Source of the DNA: Acidimicrobiales bacterium | GTDB taxonomy: Bacteria; Actinomycetota; Acidimicrobiia; Acidimicrobiales; SHLQ01 | NCBI GenBank assembly: GCA_020629375.1 | Contig: JAHDDK010000020.1 | Location: 21,263-63,899 of the forward strand | DNA length: 42,637 nucleotides | Direction of reading: 5' to 3' | Shown: positions 24,991 through 33,218 of the stretch, piece after piece | Numbering within the stretch: the stretch's first letter is position 1 | Layout of the letters: each line of letters starts with the position of its first letter | Translations under genes and position numbers: made by a program | Notes under the pieces: generated by a model | The model's database searches: none | What the model was told of the DNA's origin: nothing | The model's input: the letters and a program-made list of their open reading frames with translations, nothing else

Positions 24991-27114
24991 ATGGACTGCC
25001 CCATCGGCCTGTGGAACGCTTGGATGATGACCGCCCCTACTGATTCTGCTGTCTCATCGGATGTGATCCTGGTGACCGGCGACTTGGGGTACATCGGCTC
25101 TGTCCTGGTCGGGCGACTCCGCGCGCGTGGCCATGATGTGGCGACGTGCGATGCGAGGTGGTTCGCCTCAACCGTTGATGGAGGTCGATCGTTCCAGTCA
25201 TTGTCGGTCGCTGACCTCGTCGGAGTCACCGCGATCGTCCATCTGGCCGGGCCGTCGTCGCACCAGACGGTTGATGCCTTCCCTGGCCTCTCTAACCCAG
25301 CAGACGTCGCGACCTTCGCTGAACGGGCTCGACAGGCTGGCGTCGATCGCTTCGTGTTCGCGTCGAGCGCCGCGGTCTACAACGGCGGGGAGGCGGCGTC
25401 GATCGAGTCGTCCCCAACGTCTCCGGCGTCCGGGTATTCGTCCGCCAAGCTCGACGCCGAGCGCCTGCTCGTCGACGTCGCCGCCGACGGGTTCGATGTC
25501 GTTGTCTGTCGTCTGGCGAGCTGTTTCGGCTGGTCGCCGGGCTTGCGGCCGGAGCTGTTGATCAACCGCATGTGTGCGCTTGCTGTCGACGGTCAACCGC
25601 TCCGACTCTCGTCCAACGGAGGATCGTGGCGCCCGTTCGTCCACGTCGAAGATGCGGCCAATGCCTTCATCCACGCCGCAACAATGACGACCGACTCGTC
25701 GTTTTCGATCTTCAACGTGGTCGGGTCCGACGGAAACCTCACCGTGGCCGAAGCCGCCGCGCGGGTCGCACGTGTGGCGGGCTCACACGGACTCGAGGTT
25801 TCCGTGCCCCAACCCGACCCCGCCGACGACCCTCGGTCGTACAGCCTCGACGGCACGGCCTTCAGCGACGCGGGATTCGTTCCGCGATGGTCGATCGACG
25901 ACGGAATATCCGATCTGTTGCTCCGCCTTCGAATCGAACGCGGTGAGGCGTCGGCGACGGAGCTCGGCGTATCGCGTGTCGACCGTCTCCGGCAGCTCGC
26001 GGGCGTTGGTCATTTCGACTGCTCCGCGACAGAACACCTGTCGCTCCCCGGTTCGGTTTCACCGTTCTCGCTTCCGCCCGGCGAGCTGGCAGACACAACG
26101 GCCGCGCTCCATACGATGCTGGCCACGTCGAGGTATCGGCTGGGCGGCGGCCACGCCACGGTCGCCGAGCAACTCCTTGCCGACGAACTCGAACTCCCTC
26201 ACTCGTGGGGCGTCCTCGGTATGCGGTCGGGCACCGATTCGCTTGTCCGTGCCCTTTGGCTCGCGGGGGTTCGCCCGGGCTCGCGTGTGGCGGTGCCCGA
26301 CGTGGCGTTCCACGCCGTGGCGGCGACCGTGTGTCTCGCCGGTGCCGAGCCCGTCGTCATCGACATCACGGCCGACACGTGGAACCTCTGTCCCGCGTCG
26401 CTCGAAACAGCGGCCGCGTCGGGTTCGCTCGATGCCGTCATCGTCGTCGACAACTACGGCACGCCGGCTGACCTGACGGGCTTGTCTCGGGTCTGTCGAT
26501 CACACGACCTGCCGCTCATCCTGGACGCGTGCGAATCCCTCGGTGCGACCCGTCCAGATCCGATGATCGCCGATCTCGTCGACTACGTCGCGATGAGCTT
26601 CAGCTTCACGAAGCCGATCCACGCCGCGGGCATGGGCGGAGCGCTGTGTGCTCGCACCGACGAGCTCGACCGAGCCGAGTCGACACCGCTGCTCTTGGTT
26701 CGACAGACCCGCCTACCCGAAATCAACGCGGCCTATCTCGTCGATGCATGGCGACACCTGCATTCGAACATCGCGCGACTGAACGAGATCTATCGCCGAT
26801 ATGTCGACCTGGTTGTTCCCCATGGTTTCGTTCCGCAAGTCGTCGAGGGCGTCAGCACCCGGATCCACGCGCCATTCCTCGTTCCGGAAGGCCTCGATCG
26901 CGACGAACTGCTCGCTCGGCTCGCTGATGCGGGAGTCGCGGCTACGGGACAGTTCCCCTCGCAGTCTCGACTGCTCGAACTAGGACCGGTCCCTGCGGTT
27001 GCGGCCGATGTCGATCAACGAGTGGTGTCGCTGCCGACGGGCTCCGGGCTCACCGATCACGCATTGGCGGCCATCCTTGACCGGCTCGGCGACGTGCTCT
27101 CATCGCCTGACTGA
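24991..27114 (+). CDS. Fusion: NAD-dependent sugar epimerase/dehydratase + DegT/DnrJ/EryC1-type aminotransferase
   Basis: A 707-residue bifunctional protein. Residues ~25-330 are an extended short-chain dehydrogenase: NAD-binding GDLGYIGS (30-37), SSAAVY (125-130) and catalytic Tyr149-x3-Lys153. Residues ~365-705 are a PLP-dependent sugar aminotransferase of the DegT family: GMRSGTDSL, VVDNYGTPADL, LDACESLGA and the PLP lysine at about 541 in SFSFTKPIHAAGMGG. A nucleotide sugar could be oxidised or epimerised by the first half and aminated by the second, giving an amino sugar. The fusion is unusual; these are normally separate. Starts at 24991 (weak GAGG upstream) and 25024/25027 are possible. 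A strong hairpin follows the stop. Confidence 0.85.
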   Translation: MDCPIGLWNAWMMTAPTDSAVSSDVILVTGDLGYIGSVLVGRLRARGHDVATCDARWFASTVDGGRSFQSLSVADLVGVTAIVHLAGPSSHQTVDAFPGLSNPADVATFAERARQAGVDRFVFASSAAVYNGGEAASIESSPTSPASGYSSAKLDAERLLVDVAADGFDVVVCRLASCFGWSPGLRPELLINRMCALAVDGQPLRLSSNGGSWRPFVHVEDAANAFIHAATMTTDSSFSIFNVVGSDGNLTVAEAAARVARVAGSHGLEVSVPQPDPADDPRSYSLDGTAFSDAGFVPRWSIDDGISDLLLRLRIERGEASATELGVSRVDRLRQLAGVGHFDCSATEHLSLPGSVSPFSLPPGELADTTAALHTMLATSRYRLGGGHATVAEQLLADELELPHSWGVLGMRSGTDSLVRALWLAGVRPGSRVAVPDVAFHAVAATVCLAGAEPVVIDITADTWNLCPASLETAAASGSLDAVIVVDNYGTPADLTGLSRVCRSHDLPLILDACESLGATRPDPMIADLVDYVAMSFSFTKPIHAAGMGGALCARTDELDRAESTPLLLVRQTRLPEINAAYLVDAWRHLHSNIARLNEIYRRYVDLVVPHGFVPQVVEGVSTRIHAPFLVPEGLDRDELLARLADAGVAATGQFPSQSRLLELGPVPAVAADVDQRVVSLPTGSGLTDHALAAILDRLGDVLSSPD

Positions 27115-27153
27115 GCGGTCGCCTCAGCGAGCGACGGTCGTTCGAGAACGCAA

Positions 27154-27184
27154 ACGGCCCGACCTCACAGAGGCCGGGCCGTTC
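27154..27184. terminator. Bidirectional terminator between convergent genes
   Basis: Arms 27154-27166 and 27172-27184 pair at 12 of 13 positions around a 5-base loop. It lies between the stop of the epimerase/aminotransferase gene (27114) and the stop of the convergent ferredoxin gene (27203), and could serve both. U-tracts are poor on both sides, as is common in GC-rich actinobacteria. Confidence 0.8.
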
Positions 27185-27202
27185 GTCAGCGATTGTTGAT
27201 GA

Positions 27203-27463
27203 TCAGGCTTCGAGGAAGATGCACTCGCCGGGGCACTCCTCGGCGGACTCGATCACGCTTTCGATGAGGTTGTCCGGGACGCGGGCCATGCCTTCGGCGC
27301 CTGCCGGGTTGTTCGTGCCGTCGAACAGCTTCTCTTCGCCGTAGTTGTCGGCGGTCTCCTTCACGTAGAAGAGACCGTCGTCCTGGCCGAAGAACACGGC
27401 CGGGGCGATTTCCTCGCAGAGGCCATCGCCGGTGCAGAGATCTTGGTCGATCCAAACCTTCAT
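27203..27463 (-). CDS. Single-cluster ferredoxin with CxxDxxC motif
   Basis: An 86-residue acidic electron carrier. Cluster ligands: Cys10-x2-Asp13-x2-Cys16 (CTGDGLC) and Cys77 followed by Pro, with an extra Cys81 (CPGEC). Asp in place of the middle Cys is known from Pyrococcus furiosus ferredoxin and goes with a [3Fe-4S] or Asp-ligated [4Fe-4S] cluster; related single-cluster ferredoxins serve P450s in actinobacteria. The gene diverges from a complex I operon that has no NADH module, making it a candidate electron donor to that complex; this is inference from position. AGGGAG lies about 10 bases before ATG 27463. No P450 or reductase gene is nearby. Confidence 0.9.
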   Translation of the reverse strand: MKVWIDQDLCTGDGLCEEIAPAVFFGQDDGLFYVKETADNYGEEKLFDGTNNPAGAEGMARVPDNLIESVIESAEECPGECIFLEA

Positions 27464-27714
27464 GTCGTGTGTACTCCCTGGTCAGCGCCAACTTGCAGTG
27501 TACTCGTCGGCGGCAGGGATCGAGGTCTTGAATGGGGGGCGATGCGCGTGGGGGGTCGGTTCACCGGATCCCGACGGCGATCGCCGCGTGACACCTGTCC
27601 GAACCTGCCATTGATCAGTCCCAGAACTCCGTATTCCGGGTAGGTTCGTGACGTCCGTCTCGCGCCTCCCTACACCTTGGCGGCGCGAAAACTCGATCGA
27701 TAGCCTGAGCCGCC
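27464..27714. promoter_or_regulatory. Divergent regulatory region between ferredoxin and nuoA2
   Basis: The longest non-coding gap in the window (251 bases). On the plus strand TTGGCG (27677-27682) and TAGCCT (27701-27706), 18 bases apart, form a plausible promoter. The nuoA2 GTG is only 9 bases beyond the -10 box and has no Shine-Dalgarno sequence, consistent with a leaderless or nearly leaderless message. On the minus strand a TACACT -10-like box lies about 30 bases before the ferredoxin start, with no clear -35. A short palindrome GGCGATCGCC lies mid-region. No known regulator site was recognised. Confidence 0.45.
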
Positions 27715-28080
27715 GTGTCCGAATTCCTTCGTAGCTATCTCGTGGTCGCCATCTTCGGTGGTCTCGGCGTGGTTGTCGTCGGTGCATTCCTCGGAATCGC
27801 CCGCATCTTCCGTCCGGTTCGGCCGACCCCCGAGAAGGTCCTCAACTACGAGTCCGGCGTCGACCCGTCCGGCAACATGTGGTCGCAGTCGAACATTCGC
27901 TACTACGTCTTCGCGCTGCTCTTCGTCCTGTTCGACGTCGAGGCCGTCTTCATCTTTCCGTGGGCGACCCGCCTCGAAGCGCTCGGCCTGTTCGGGCTCG
28001 TGGAGATGGCCATCTTCGTGTTCATCTTGCTTCTCGGCCTCGTCTACGCGTGGCGGAAGGGAATGCTCAAGTGGGTCTAG
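27715..28080 (+). CDS. nuoA: Complex I subunit A (operon 2)
   Basis: Three-helix membrane subunit of normal length (121 residues) with LNYESGVDP and [12 protein letters not shown], matching NuoA. It opens the second complex I operon, which has only 11 of the 14 genes. GTG start close behind a -10-like box. Unlike the operon 1 copy it lacks a C-terminal tail, so this is a diverged paralogue and not a recent duplicate. Confidence 0.95.
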   Translation: MSEFLRSYLVVAIFGGLGVVVVGAFLGIARIFRPVRPTPEKVLNYESGVDPSGNMWSQSNIRYYVFALLFVLFDVEAVFIFPWATRLEALGLFGLVEMAIFVFILLLGLVYAWRKGMLKWV

Positions 28081-28580
28081 TCGAATCCGGCAAGCTCCCG
28101 AAGCCCCTCACCGGGCTTCTCAACATGAGCCGCAAGTACTCGCTGTGGGTGTACCAGTGGGGTCTTGCCTGCTGCGCGCTCGAGATGGGTGCAGCGTTTG
28201 CCTCGCCTCGTTACGACGTGATGCGGCTCGGCGTGATCCCGTTTCCGGCGTCGCCGCGTCAGGCCGACATGGTGGTCATCTCCGGAACGGTCACCGACAA
28301 GATGGCGCCAGCCATCCGACGCCTCTACGAACAGATGCCCGACCCCAAGTACGTGATCTCGATGGGCTCGTGCGCCAACTGTGGCGGCCCCTACTGGGAC
28401 TCATACTCGGTCACCAAGGGCGTGGATCAGATCGTTCCCGTCGATGTGTACGTGCCCGGATGTCCGCCGCGCCCCGAAGCGCTCCTCGAGGGCATCGTGA
28501 TGTTGCAGGAACGCATCCAGAACGAGGACATGGCGCAGCGTTGGGCGGGCGAGCCGATCGTCGTCGGCGCCGACGCCTGA
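28071..28580 (+). CDS. nuoB: Complex I subunit B with an extra cysteine (operon 2)
   Basis: Holds cluster N2. The ligands are Cys34-Cys35 (LACCALEMG), Cys101 (GSCANCGG) and Cys131 (VPGCPPRPE). Cys104, three residues after a ligand, is additional: most NuoB proteins have Gly there, and the operon 1 copy has Ser. Length 169 residues from GTG 28071, which overlaps the nuoA2 end and has GGAAGGG upstream; the shorter ATG at 28125 would cut conserved sequence. The long upstream extension in this frame lies inside nuoA2. Confidence 0.94.
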   Translation: MGLVESGKLPKPLTGLLNMSRKYSLWVYQWGLACCALEMGAAFASPRYDVMRLGVIPFPASPRQADMVVISGTVTDKMAPAIRRLYEQMPDPKYVISMGSCANCGGPYWDSYSVTKGVDQIVPVDVYVPGCPPRPEALLEGIVMLQERIQNEDMAQRWAGEPIVVGADA

Positions 28581-28596
28581 GCGGGAGACGAAATCG

Positions 28597-29277
28597 ATGA
28601 GCGACGAAACGGCAGTGGCCGAAACCGAAGACGCCGAGGTGGTCCTCGTCGATGAGGCGCGTGACGCGCTGCTCGCCGAGTTGACGACCGAACTTGCCGA
28701 CGGCTTCGTCGAGTCACACCTCCAGGCGGGCGACGATCTTTGGGTGCGCGTGCATCGTGATGCCTGGGTGGACGCGGCCTCGACGCTGATGCATATGGGC
28801 TTCAGCTATTTCAGCTTTCTGTCGGCGATCGACTGGCTGCCGTCGCCCTACGGCCGCGACATGACGAGTCAGGTCGACCTCACGCTCGATCCTCCCGACG
28901 ACGATGCCGAGCCCGAACAGATGGAGTCCGGGGTCGCTGGTGGCGATACGCGCTTCCAGATGTTTGCCCGCGTGAACGATGTGGCGACCGGACGTGCCGT
29001 CACCATCAAGGCCGATCTCCCGGACGACGACCTCAGTGTCGGCACGTGGATCCCGGTCTACCCGGGCGCCAACTGGCACGAGCGTGAGGTGGCCGAGATG
29101 TATGGCATCACGATCGTCGGCCATCCGAATCCCCGCAAGCTGTACCTGCCTGGGGACTTCCAGGGACACCCGATGCGCAAGGACTACGCACTGCTGGCTC
29201 GCCGCATCAAACCCTGGCCAGGCATCGTTGATGTCGAGCCCATGCCCGGCGACGAGGAAGACGGGAGCGAGTCATGA
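28597..29277 (+). CDS. nuoC: Complex I subunit C (operon 2)
   Basis: 30-kDa-type scaffold subunit with YPGANWHEREVAEMYGI and GHPMRKDYALL near the C-terminus. The 226-residue protein has an acidic N-terminal ~25 residues and a Pro/Asp/Glu-rich loop (PPDDDAEPEQMESG) mid-protein. ATG preceded by GGGAG. The TGA overlaps, as ATGA, the first codon of the repeat-encoded mini-ORF that separates it from nuoD2. Confidence 0.94.
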   Translation: MSDETAVAETEDAEVVLVDEARDALLAELTTELADGFVESHLQAGDDLWVRVHRDAWVDAASTLMHMGFSYFSFLSAIDWLPSPYGRDMTSQVDLTLDPPDDDAEPEQMESGVAGGDTRFQMFARVNDVATGRAVTIKADLPDDDLSVGTWIPVYPGANWHEREVAEMYGITIVGHPNPRKLYLPGDFQGHPMRKDYALLARRIKPWPGIVDVEPMPGDEEDGSES

Positions 29278-29440
29278 CCGCCCACATCACCGACGCCGGC
29301 CTGGACGCCCACAAGACTTCGGAGGGTGTCATGACCGCCCACATCACCGACGCCGGCCTGGACGCCCACAAGACTTCGGAGGGTGTCATGACCGCCCACA
29401 TCACCGACGCCGGCCTGGACGCCCACAAGACTTCGGAGGG
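29274..29440 (+). repeat. Three tandem 57-bp repeats at the nuoC2/nuoD2 junction
   Basis: Units start at 29274, 29331 and 29388. The first two are identical over 57 bases and the third matches the first 53. Each unit begins ATGACCGCC and ends with GGAGGG plus four bases, so each supplies a Shine-Dalgarno sequence and start codon for the next unit. The unit start resembles the nuoD2 start (GTGACCGCG), suggesting local duplication of an initiation region. Unit length is a multiple of three, so the frame is kept. Confidence 0.97.
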
Positions 29441-29450
29441 CACAGCGTGA
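29274..29450 (+). CDS. Repeat-encoded 58-residue mini-ORF
   Basis: Three near-identical 19-20 residue units starting MTAHITDAGLDAHKTSEG. The ATG overlaps the nuoC2 stop (ATGA) and the TGA (29448-29450) overlaps the nuoD2 GTG (GTGA), so translational coupling runs through it. No known family, membrane helix or cofactor motif. It may be a real small protein or simply a byproduct of a duplicated translation start. Ribosomes could also start at the ATG of the second or third unit. Evidence for a gene is the preserved frame and the exact fit at both ends. Confidence 0.5.
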   Translation: MTAHITDAGLDAHKTSEGVMTAHITDAGLDAHKTSEGVMTAHITDAGLDAHKTSEGTA

Positions 29451-30622
29451 CCGCGATCTCGGAGACCGAACAGCTTCGGTACATCTCGCAACAAGCTGCC
29501 GATGCCCGGGTGAACGTCGAGATCGAGACCGAGGGCATGACCCTCAACCTTGGCCCCCAGCACCCCGCCACGCACGGCACGCTTCGGATCGTCGCCAAGC
29601 TCGACGGCGAGCAGGTTGTCGCGGCTGAGCCGATCATGGGCTACATGCACCGCGGCTACGAGAAGCTCGCCGAGGTGCGCACGTACCCGCAGGTGACGAC
29701 GCTCATCAATCGCATCGATTGGGTGGGTAGCTTCGCCAACGAGACGTCGTTCATCCTTGCAGCCGAGAAGCTGATGGAGGTTGAGGCGCCACCTCGAGCG
29801 CAGTACATCCGCACGATCCTCCACGAGATGAGCCGAATCGCGAATGTGATTCTGGGCATCGGCGACATGGGTGTGCAGGTCGGCGCAGTCACGCCGATCT
29901 TCTTCGCGTTCCGCGACCGCGAGTACGTCCTCAATCAGATCGAGGCCGTCACCGGTGGTCGTTTCCACCCGAACTTCGATCGCATCGGCGGCCTCAAGGA
30001 CGACCTGCCGGCTGGCTGGGTGCAGAACACGAAGAACTCGATGGACAAGATCCGGGGTTTCTGCGACCAGATCGAAGAGCTGATGTACGGCAACGAGATC
30101 TTCCAGGCTCGAACCCGCGGCATCGGCATCATCCCGCCCGAGATCGGACTCTCCTACGGCGTGTCTGGCGTGAACATCCGCGCGTCGGGTGTCGACTGGG
30201 ACGCCCGCCGCGACAACATGCCTCACGGCCTGTCGTACGACAAGGTCGATTGGAAGGTCTGGACGCACCCCGACGGCGACAGCTACGCCCGCATGTGGTG
30301 CCGTCTCCAAGAAGTCCGCGAAGGCACCTACATCATCGACAAGTTGCTCGATGATCTCCCGTCTGGGCCGGTGATGGCCAAGGTCCCGCGCATCATCAAG
30401 GTGCCCGCTGGCGAGGCCTACGTCGAGACGGAGAACCCGCTCGGCGTGATGGGCTACTACGTCGTGTCGAAGGGCGACCTCAATCCGTTCCGGGTCAAGA
30501 TCCGGTCGGCGTCGTTCAACAACGTCGCCATCGCCCCGTGGCTGCTGAAAGGCGTCTACGTTCCCGACATCATCACGATCCTCGGGTCGCTCTACTTCGT
30601 GCTGGGAGACATCGACCGATGA
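29447..30622 (+). CDS. nuoD: Complex I subunit D with altered quinone-site residues (operon 2)
   Basis: 49-kDa-type subunit, 391 residues. Hand alignment to bovine NDUFS2: His43 is kept (bovine His59, PATHG), but Trp92 replaces Tyr108 (RIDW) and Gln144 replaces Asp160 (GVQVG). Arg69 in HRGYEK matches Arg85, the residue dimethylated by NDUFAF7 in mitochondria. The operon 1 copy has Tyr and Asp but Thr at the Arg position. RxCxxC and DPCxxC hydrogenase motifs are absent, so it is not a hydrogenase; it ends GDIDR. GTG start with GGAGG seven bases upstream, supplied by the third repeat unit. Quinone may bind differently or a different quinone may be used. Confidence 0.95.
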   Translation: MTAISETEQLRYISQQAADARVNVEIETEGMTLNLGPQHPATHGTLRIVAKLDGEQVVAAEPIMGYMHRGYEKLAEVRTYPQVTTLINRIDWVGSFANETSFILAAEKLMEVEAPPRAQYIRTILHEMSRIANVILGIGDMGVQVGAVTPIFFAFRDREYVLNQIEAVTGGRFHPNFDRIGGLKDDLPAGWVQNTKNSMDKIRGFCDQIEELMYGNEIFQARTRGIGIIPPEIGLSYGVSGVNIRASGVDWDARRDNMPHGLSYDKVDWKVWTHPDGDSYARMWCRLQEVREGTYIIDKLLDDLPSGPVMAKVPRIIKVPAGEAYVETENPLGVMGYYVVSKGDLNPFRVKIRSASFNNVAIAPWLLKGVYVPDIITILGSLYFVLGDIDR

Positions 30623-31653
30623 GCCCGATTCTCTCCATCGAGATTCCGTTCTGGGGGCAAACGATCTTTCGATCGATTGGCGGCCTTGCCGCCGCGCTCG
30701 GTCCGGCTGGCCTGCTCGTCTACATCTATCTGTTCAAGCTGATGAGCTTCGTCCAGAGCCGTCTCGGCCCGATGGAAGCCGGACCGCAGGGTTCGCTGCA
30801 GCTGCTCGCCGAGGTGGGCAAGTTCTTCCAGAAGGAAGACATCTTCCCGGAAAAAGCCGACCGCATCGTCTTCGCCCTTGCGCCGTTCGTCGTGTTGATG
30901 AGCACCTTCTTGTTGGTCCTCGTCGTGCCGTTTGGTCCGGACGCCTGGTTCGTCAACCTCGACACCGGCATCTACTTTGCGCTGGCGGTCTCGTCGGTCT
31001 CGGTCATCGGCATCTTGATGGCCGGTTGGGCGTCGGCGAGCAAGTACTCACTGCTCGGCGGTTTGCGGGCAGCTGGACAGCTCATCGCCTACGAGTTGCC
31101 CCTCGTGCTCGCGGTCATGGGCGTGGTCATCCAGGCCGGCACGCTCAACATGCAAGACATCGTGTTGGCCCAGGCCGAGGGCGAGATCTTCGGCTTCGGT
31201 GGTCTCGGCAACCCGTTCATCCTCACCCAGTTCGTCGGCTTCGTGATCTTCTTGATCGCCATGCAGGCCGAACTCACTCAGCCGCCGTTCGACATGCCCG
31301 TCGCCGAATCGGAGCTCGTGACGGGTTACATGACCGAGTACTCGGGCATCCGATTCTTGCTCTTCTTCGTCGGTGAGTTCGCCACCGCTGGAGTCTTCTC
31401 GATGATCGCCGCCGTGCTCTTCCTCGGCGGCTGGTGGGTGCCTGGCCTCGACCCGGACTCCAACCTCTTCAACATCATCGGCCCAGCCGTGCTGCTCGGG
31501 AAAATGTTCATCGTCACCACGCTCATCTTCTGGTTCCGATTCACCTATCCCCGCTTCCGTGAGGATCAGCTCCAGAAGATCGCGTGGAAGTTCCTCATCC
31601 CGATCTCGCTCGCCAACATCGTCGTGACCGGCGTCCTCAAGGTGGTCTTCTGA
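30619..31653 (+). CDS. nuoH: Complex I subunit H (operon 2)
   Basis: Quinone-channel membrane subunit (344 residues, about eight helices). Signatures: [25 protein letters not shown] and [25 protein letters not shown] (shown as pieces of one conserved loop). The acidic residues of that loop are kept, arguing for a working proton-coupling path. ATG 30619 overlaps the nuoD2 stop (ATGA). No NuoE, F or G gene lies between D and H. Confidence 0.95.
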   Translation: MSPILSIEIPFWGQTIFRSIGGLAAALGPAGLLVYIYLFKLMSFVQSRLGPMEAGPQGSLQLLAEVGKFFQKEDIFPEKADRIVFALAPFVVLMSTFLLVLVVPFGPDAWFVNLDTGIYFALAVSSVSVIGILMAGWASASKYSLLGGLRAAGQLIAYELPLVLAVMGVVIQAGTLNMQDIVLAQAEGEIFGFGGLGNPFILTQFVGFVIFLIAMQAELTQPPFDMPVAESELVTGYMTEYSGIRFLLFFVGEFATAGVFSMIAAVLFLGGWWVPGLDPDSNLFNIIGPAVLLGKMFIVTTLIFWFRFTYPRFREDQLQKIAWKFLIPISLANIVVTGVLKVVF

Positions 31654-32186
31654 TGGGTCTCGTCCCCGGCATGATCAAGGGTCTCGGCGTCACCGCCAAG
31701 TCCGCCCTCGACACGATCTTTCCCGATGGACCGCTCGGTCCCCCGAACCCGGTCAAGGGCGCGGTCACCATCCAGTACCCGCACGAGAAAGAAGCGCCGA
31801 CCCCGCGTGCCCGTGGCGTGATCGCCCTCGAAGAGGACAACTGCACCGCGTGCATGCTGTGCGCTCGTGAGTGCCCGGACTGGTGCATCTACATCGAGGG
31901 TCACAAGACCAAGGCGCCACCGCGTCGCGCCGGCGGTAAGCCCCGCCAGAAGAACATTCTCGATCGTTTCGACATCGACTTCGCGCTCTGCATGTATTGC
32001 GGCATCTGTGTCGAGGTCTGCCCATTCGACGCGCTGTTCTGGAGCCCCGAGTACGAGTTCTCCGAGCCCCGCATCGCCGACCTCCTCCACGACAAGAGCC
32101 GCTTGGCGGAGTGGATGGAGACCGTGCCCGACTTCGAGGCCTACGAGAAGGGCTCCGAAGCCAAGGTCCGGAAGGTGCCTCGATGA
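31653..32186 (+). CDS. nuoI: Complex I subunit I (operon 2)
   Basis: Two [4Fe-4S] motifs, [12 protein letters not shown] and [12 protein letters not shown]. In a complex without NuoEFG this subunit is the outermost Fe-S protein and thus the likely docking point for a soluble donor such as ferredoxin, as in 11-subunit complexes elsewhere. Length 177 residues, no His-rich tail. TGATG overlap with nuoH2. Confidence 0.95.
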   Translation: MGLVPGMIKGLGVTAKSALDTIFPDGPLGPPNPVKGAVTIQYPHEKEAPTPRARGVIALEEDNCTACMLCARECPDWCIYIEGHKTKAPPRRAGGKPRQKNILDRFDIDFALCMYCGICVEVCPFDALFWSPEYEFSEPRIADLLHDKSRLAEWMETVPDFEAYEKGSEAKVRKVPR

Positions 32187-32902
32187 GTGTCCTCGCCCAG
32201 GTGGCGAATGAGCTGACGAGCTCCGAAGTCGACATCGCCCAGAACATCGCCTTCGGCATCATCGCCGCGGCCATGATCTTCTCGGCGTTCAAGACGGTCA
32301 CGACCGCCAACGTCGTGCACGCGGCCCTCTATCTCGTGATCGTTCTCGCTGGCGTCGCCGCGATCTTCATCCTGTTGGGCTCCGACTTCGTCGGCGCCAC
32401 CCAGGTGCTCGTGTACATCGGGGCGATCGTCGTGTTGTTCTTGTTCGGCATTATGTTGACCAAGGCCCAGCTCGGCGACGACGAAACGGTCGAAACCGAA
32501 CGCCGGTCGATGGGTGCGTTGGTCGGCGTGCTCCTGCTCGTCGTGATGGGGTATGCGCTCGTCGACACGTTCGAGAACGCCGAACTCGAGTTCTCCGACC
32601 CCGAGCCCATTGCGTTCTCCGAGATCGACGTGAAGGTTTCCGACGTGCCGACTCCGGTCGTCGACGCATTGCCCGACGTCTTTGGCGATCGTGGCGGCGA
32701 CGACATCGTGACGATTACCGGGGCCGACTTCGCCACGCTCGTCCCTGAGGTGCAGCGTCGGGTGCCGGGCGCCGAGGTGTTCGGCAACAACAAGCAAATC
32801 GCCGACTCGATCTTCTCGCAGTACATCGTTCCGTTCGAAGCGGTCTCCGTGCTGCTGCTCGCCGCCCTCATCGGCGCGATCGTCGTGGCCAGGAAAGAGT
32901 AG
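32183..32902 (+). CDS. nuoJ: Complex I subunit J (operon 2)
   Basis: Five-helix membrane subunit with [19 protein letters not shown]. At 239 residues it is longer than the operon 1 copy; a periplasm-facing acidic stretch of ~85 residues lies before the last helix (about residues 130-215). ATG overlaps the nuoI2 stop (ATGA). Confidence 0.93.
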   Translation: MSVLAQVANELTSSEVDIAQNIAFGIIAAAMIFSAFKTVTTANVVHAALYLVIVLAGVAAIFILLGSDFVGATQVLVYIGAIVVLFLFGIMLTKAQLGDDETVETERRSMGALVGVLLLVVMGYALVDTFENAELEFSDPEPIAFSEIDVKVSDVPTPVVDALPDVFGDRGGDDIVTITGADFATLVPEVQRRVPGAEVFGNNKQIADSIFSQYIVPFEAVSVLLLAALIGAIVVARKE

Positions 32903-32913
32903 GGGCCGCCATC

Positions 32914-33213
32914 ATGATGCTGAACCAGTTCCTCCTGCTCGCCGCAGTGCTCTTCTGCCTCGGCGTGTACGGCGTGCTCACCCGCCGCAACGGTGTGCTC
33001 GTGTTGATGTCGGTCGAGCTCATCCTCAACGCCGTCAACATCAACCTCGTGGCCTTCGGGGCCTTTCAGGACAACGTCGTCGGTGACGTGTTTGCCGTCT
33101 TCGTCATCGCGGTCGCCGCCGCCGAAGTCGGCGTCGGCTTGGCGATGGTTCTGCTGATGTATCGCAACCGCAAGAGCATCGACTTCACCGAAGTCGACAT
33201 GTTGAAGGGCTGA
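32914..33213 (+). CDS. nuoK: Complex I subunit K (operon 2)
   Basis: Three-helix subunit of 99 residues with both proton-path glutamates (MSVELILNAVN and AAAEVGVGLA). The first of two adjacent ATGs (32914) has AGGGG eight bases upstream. Confidence 0.95.
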   Translation: MMLNQFLLLAAVLFCLGVYGVLTRRNGVLVLMSVELILNAVNINLVAFGAFQDNVVGDVFAVFVIAVAAAEVGVGLAMVLLMYRNRKSIDFTEVDMLKG

Positions 33214-33218
33214 TCACG

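Noticed and set aside
21270..27114. Island considered as a mobile element or prophage
   Set aside because: No integrase, transposase, tRNA, direct-repeat ends or clear base-composition break were seen.
29274..29440. Tandem repeats considered as a CRISPR array
   Set aside because: Units are directly adjacent with no unique spacers, they keep a reading frame, and no cas gene is nearby.
28979..29446. N-terminal extension of NuoD2 through the repeat region
   Set aside because: The frame is open but reads Arg/His/Pro-rich shadow sequence with no start codon in the repeats; GTG 29447 with GGAGG is the fitting start.
29447..30622. NuoD2 considered as the large subunit of a [NiFe] hydrogenase-related complex
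   Set aside because: Both CxxC nickel-ligand motifs are absent, the C-terminus is GDIDR as in complex I, and no maturation genes are present.
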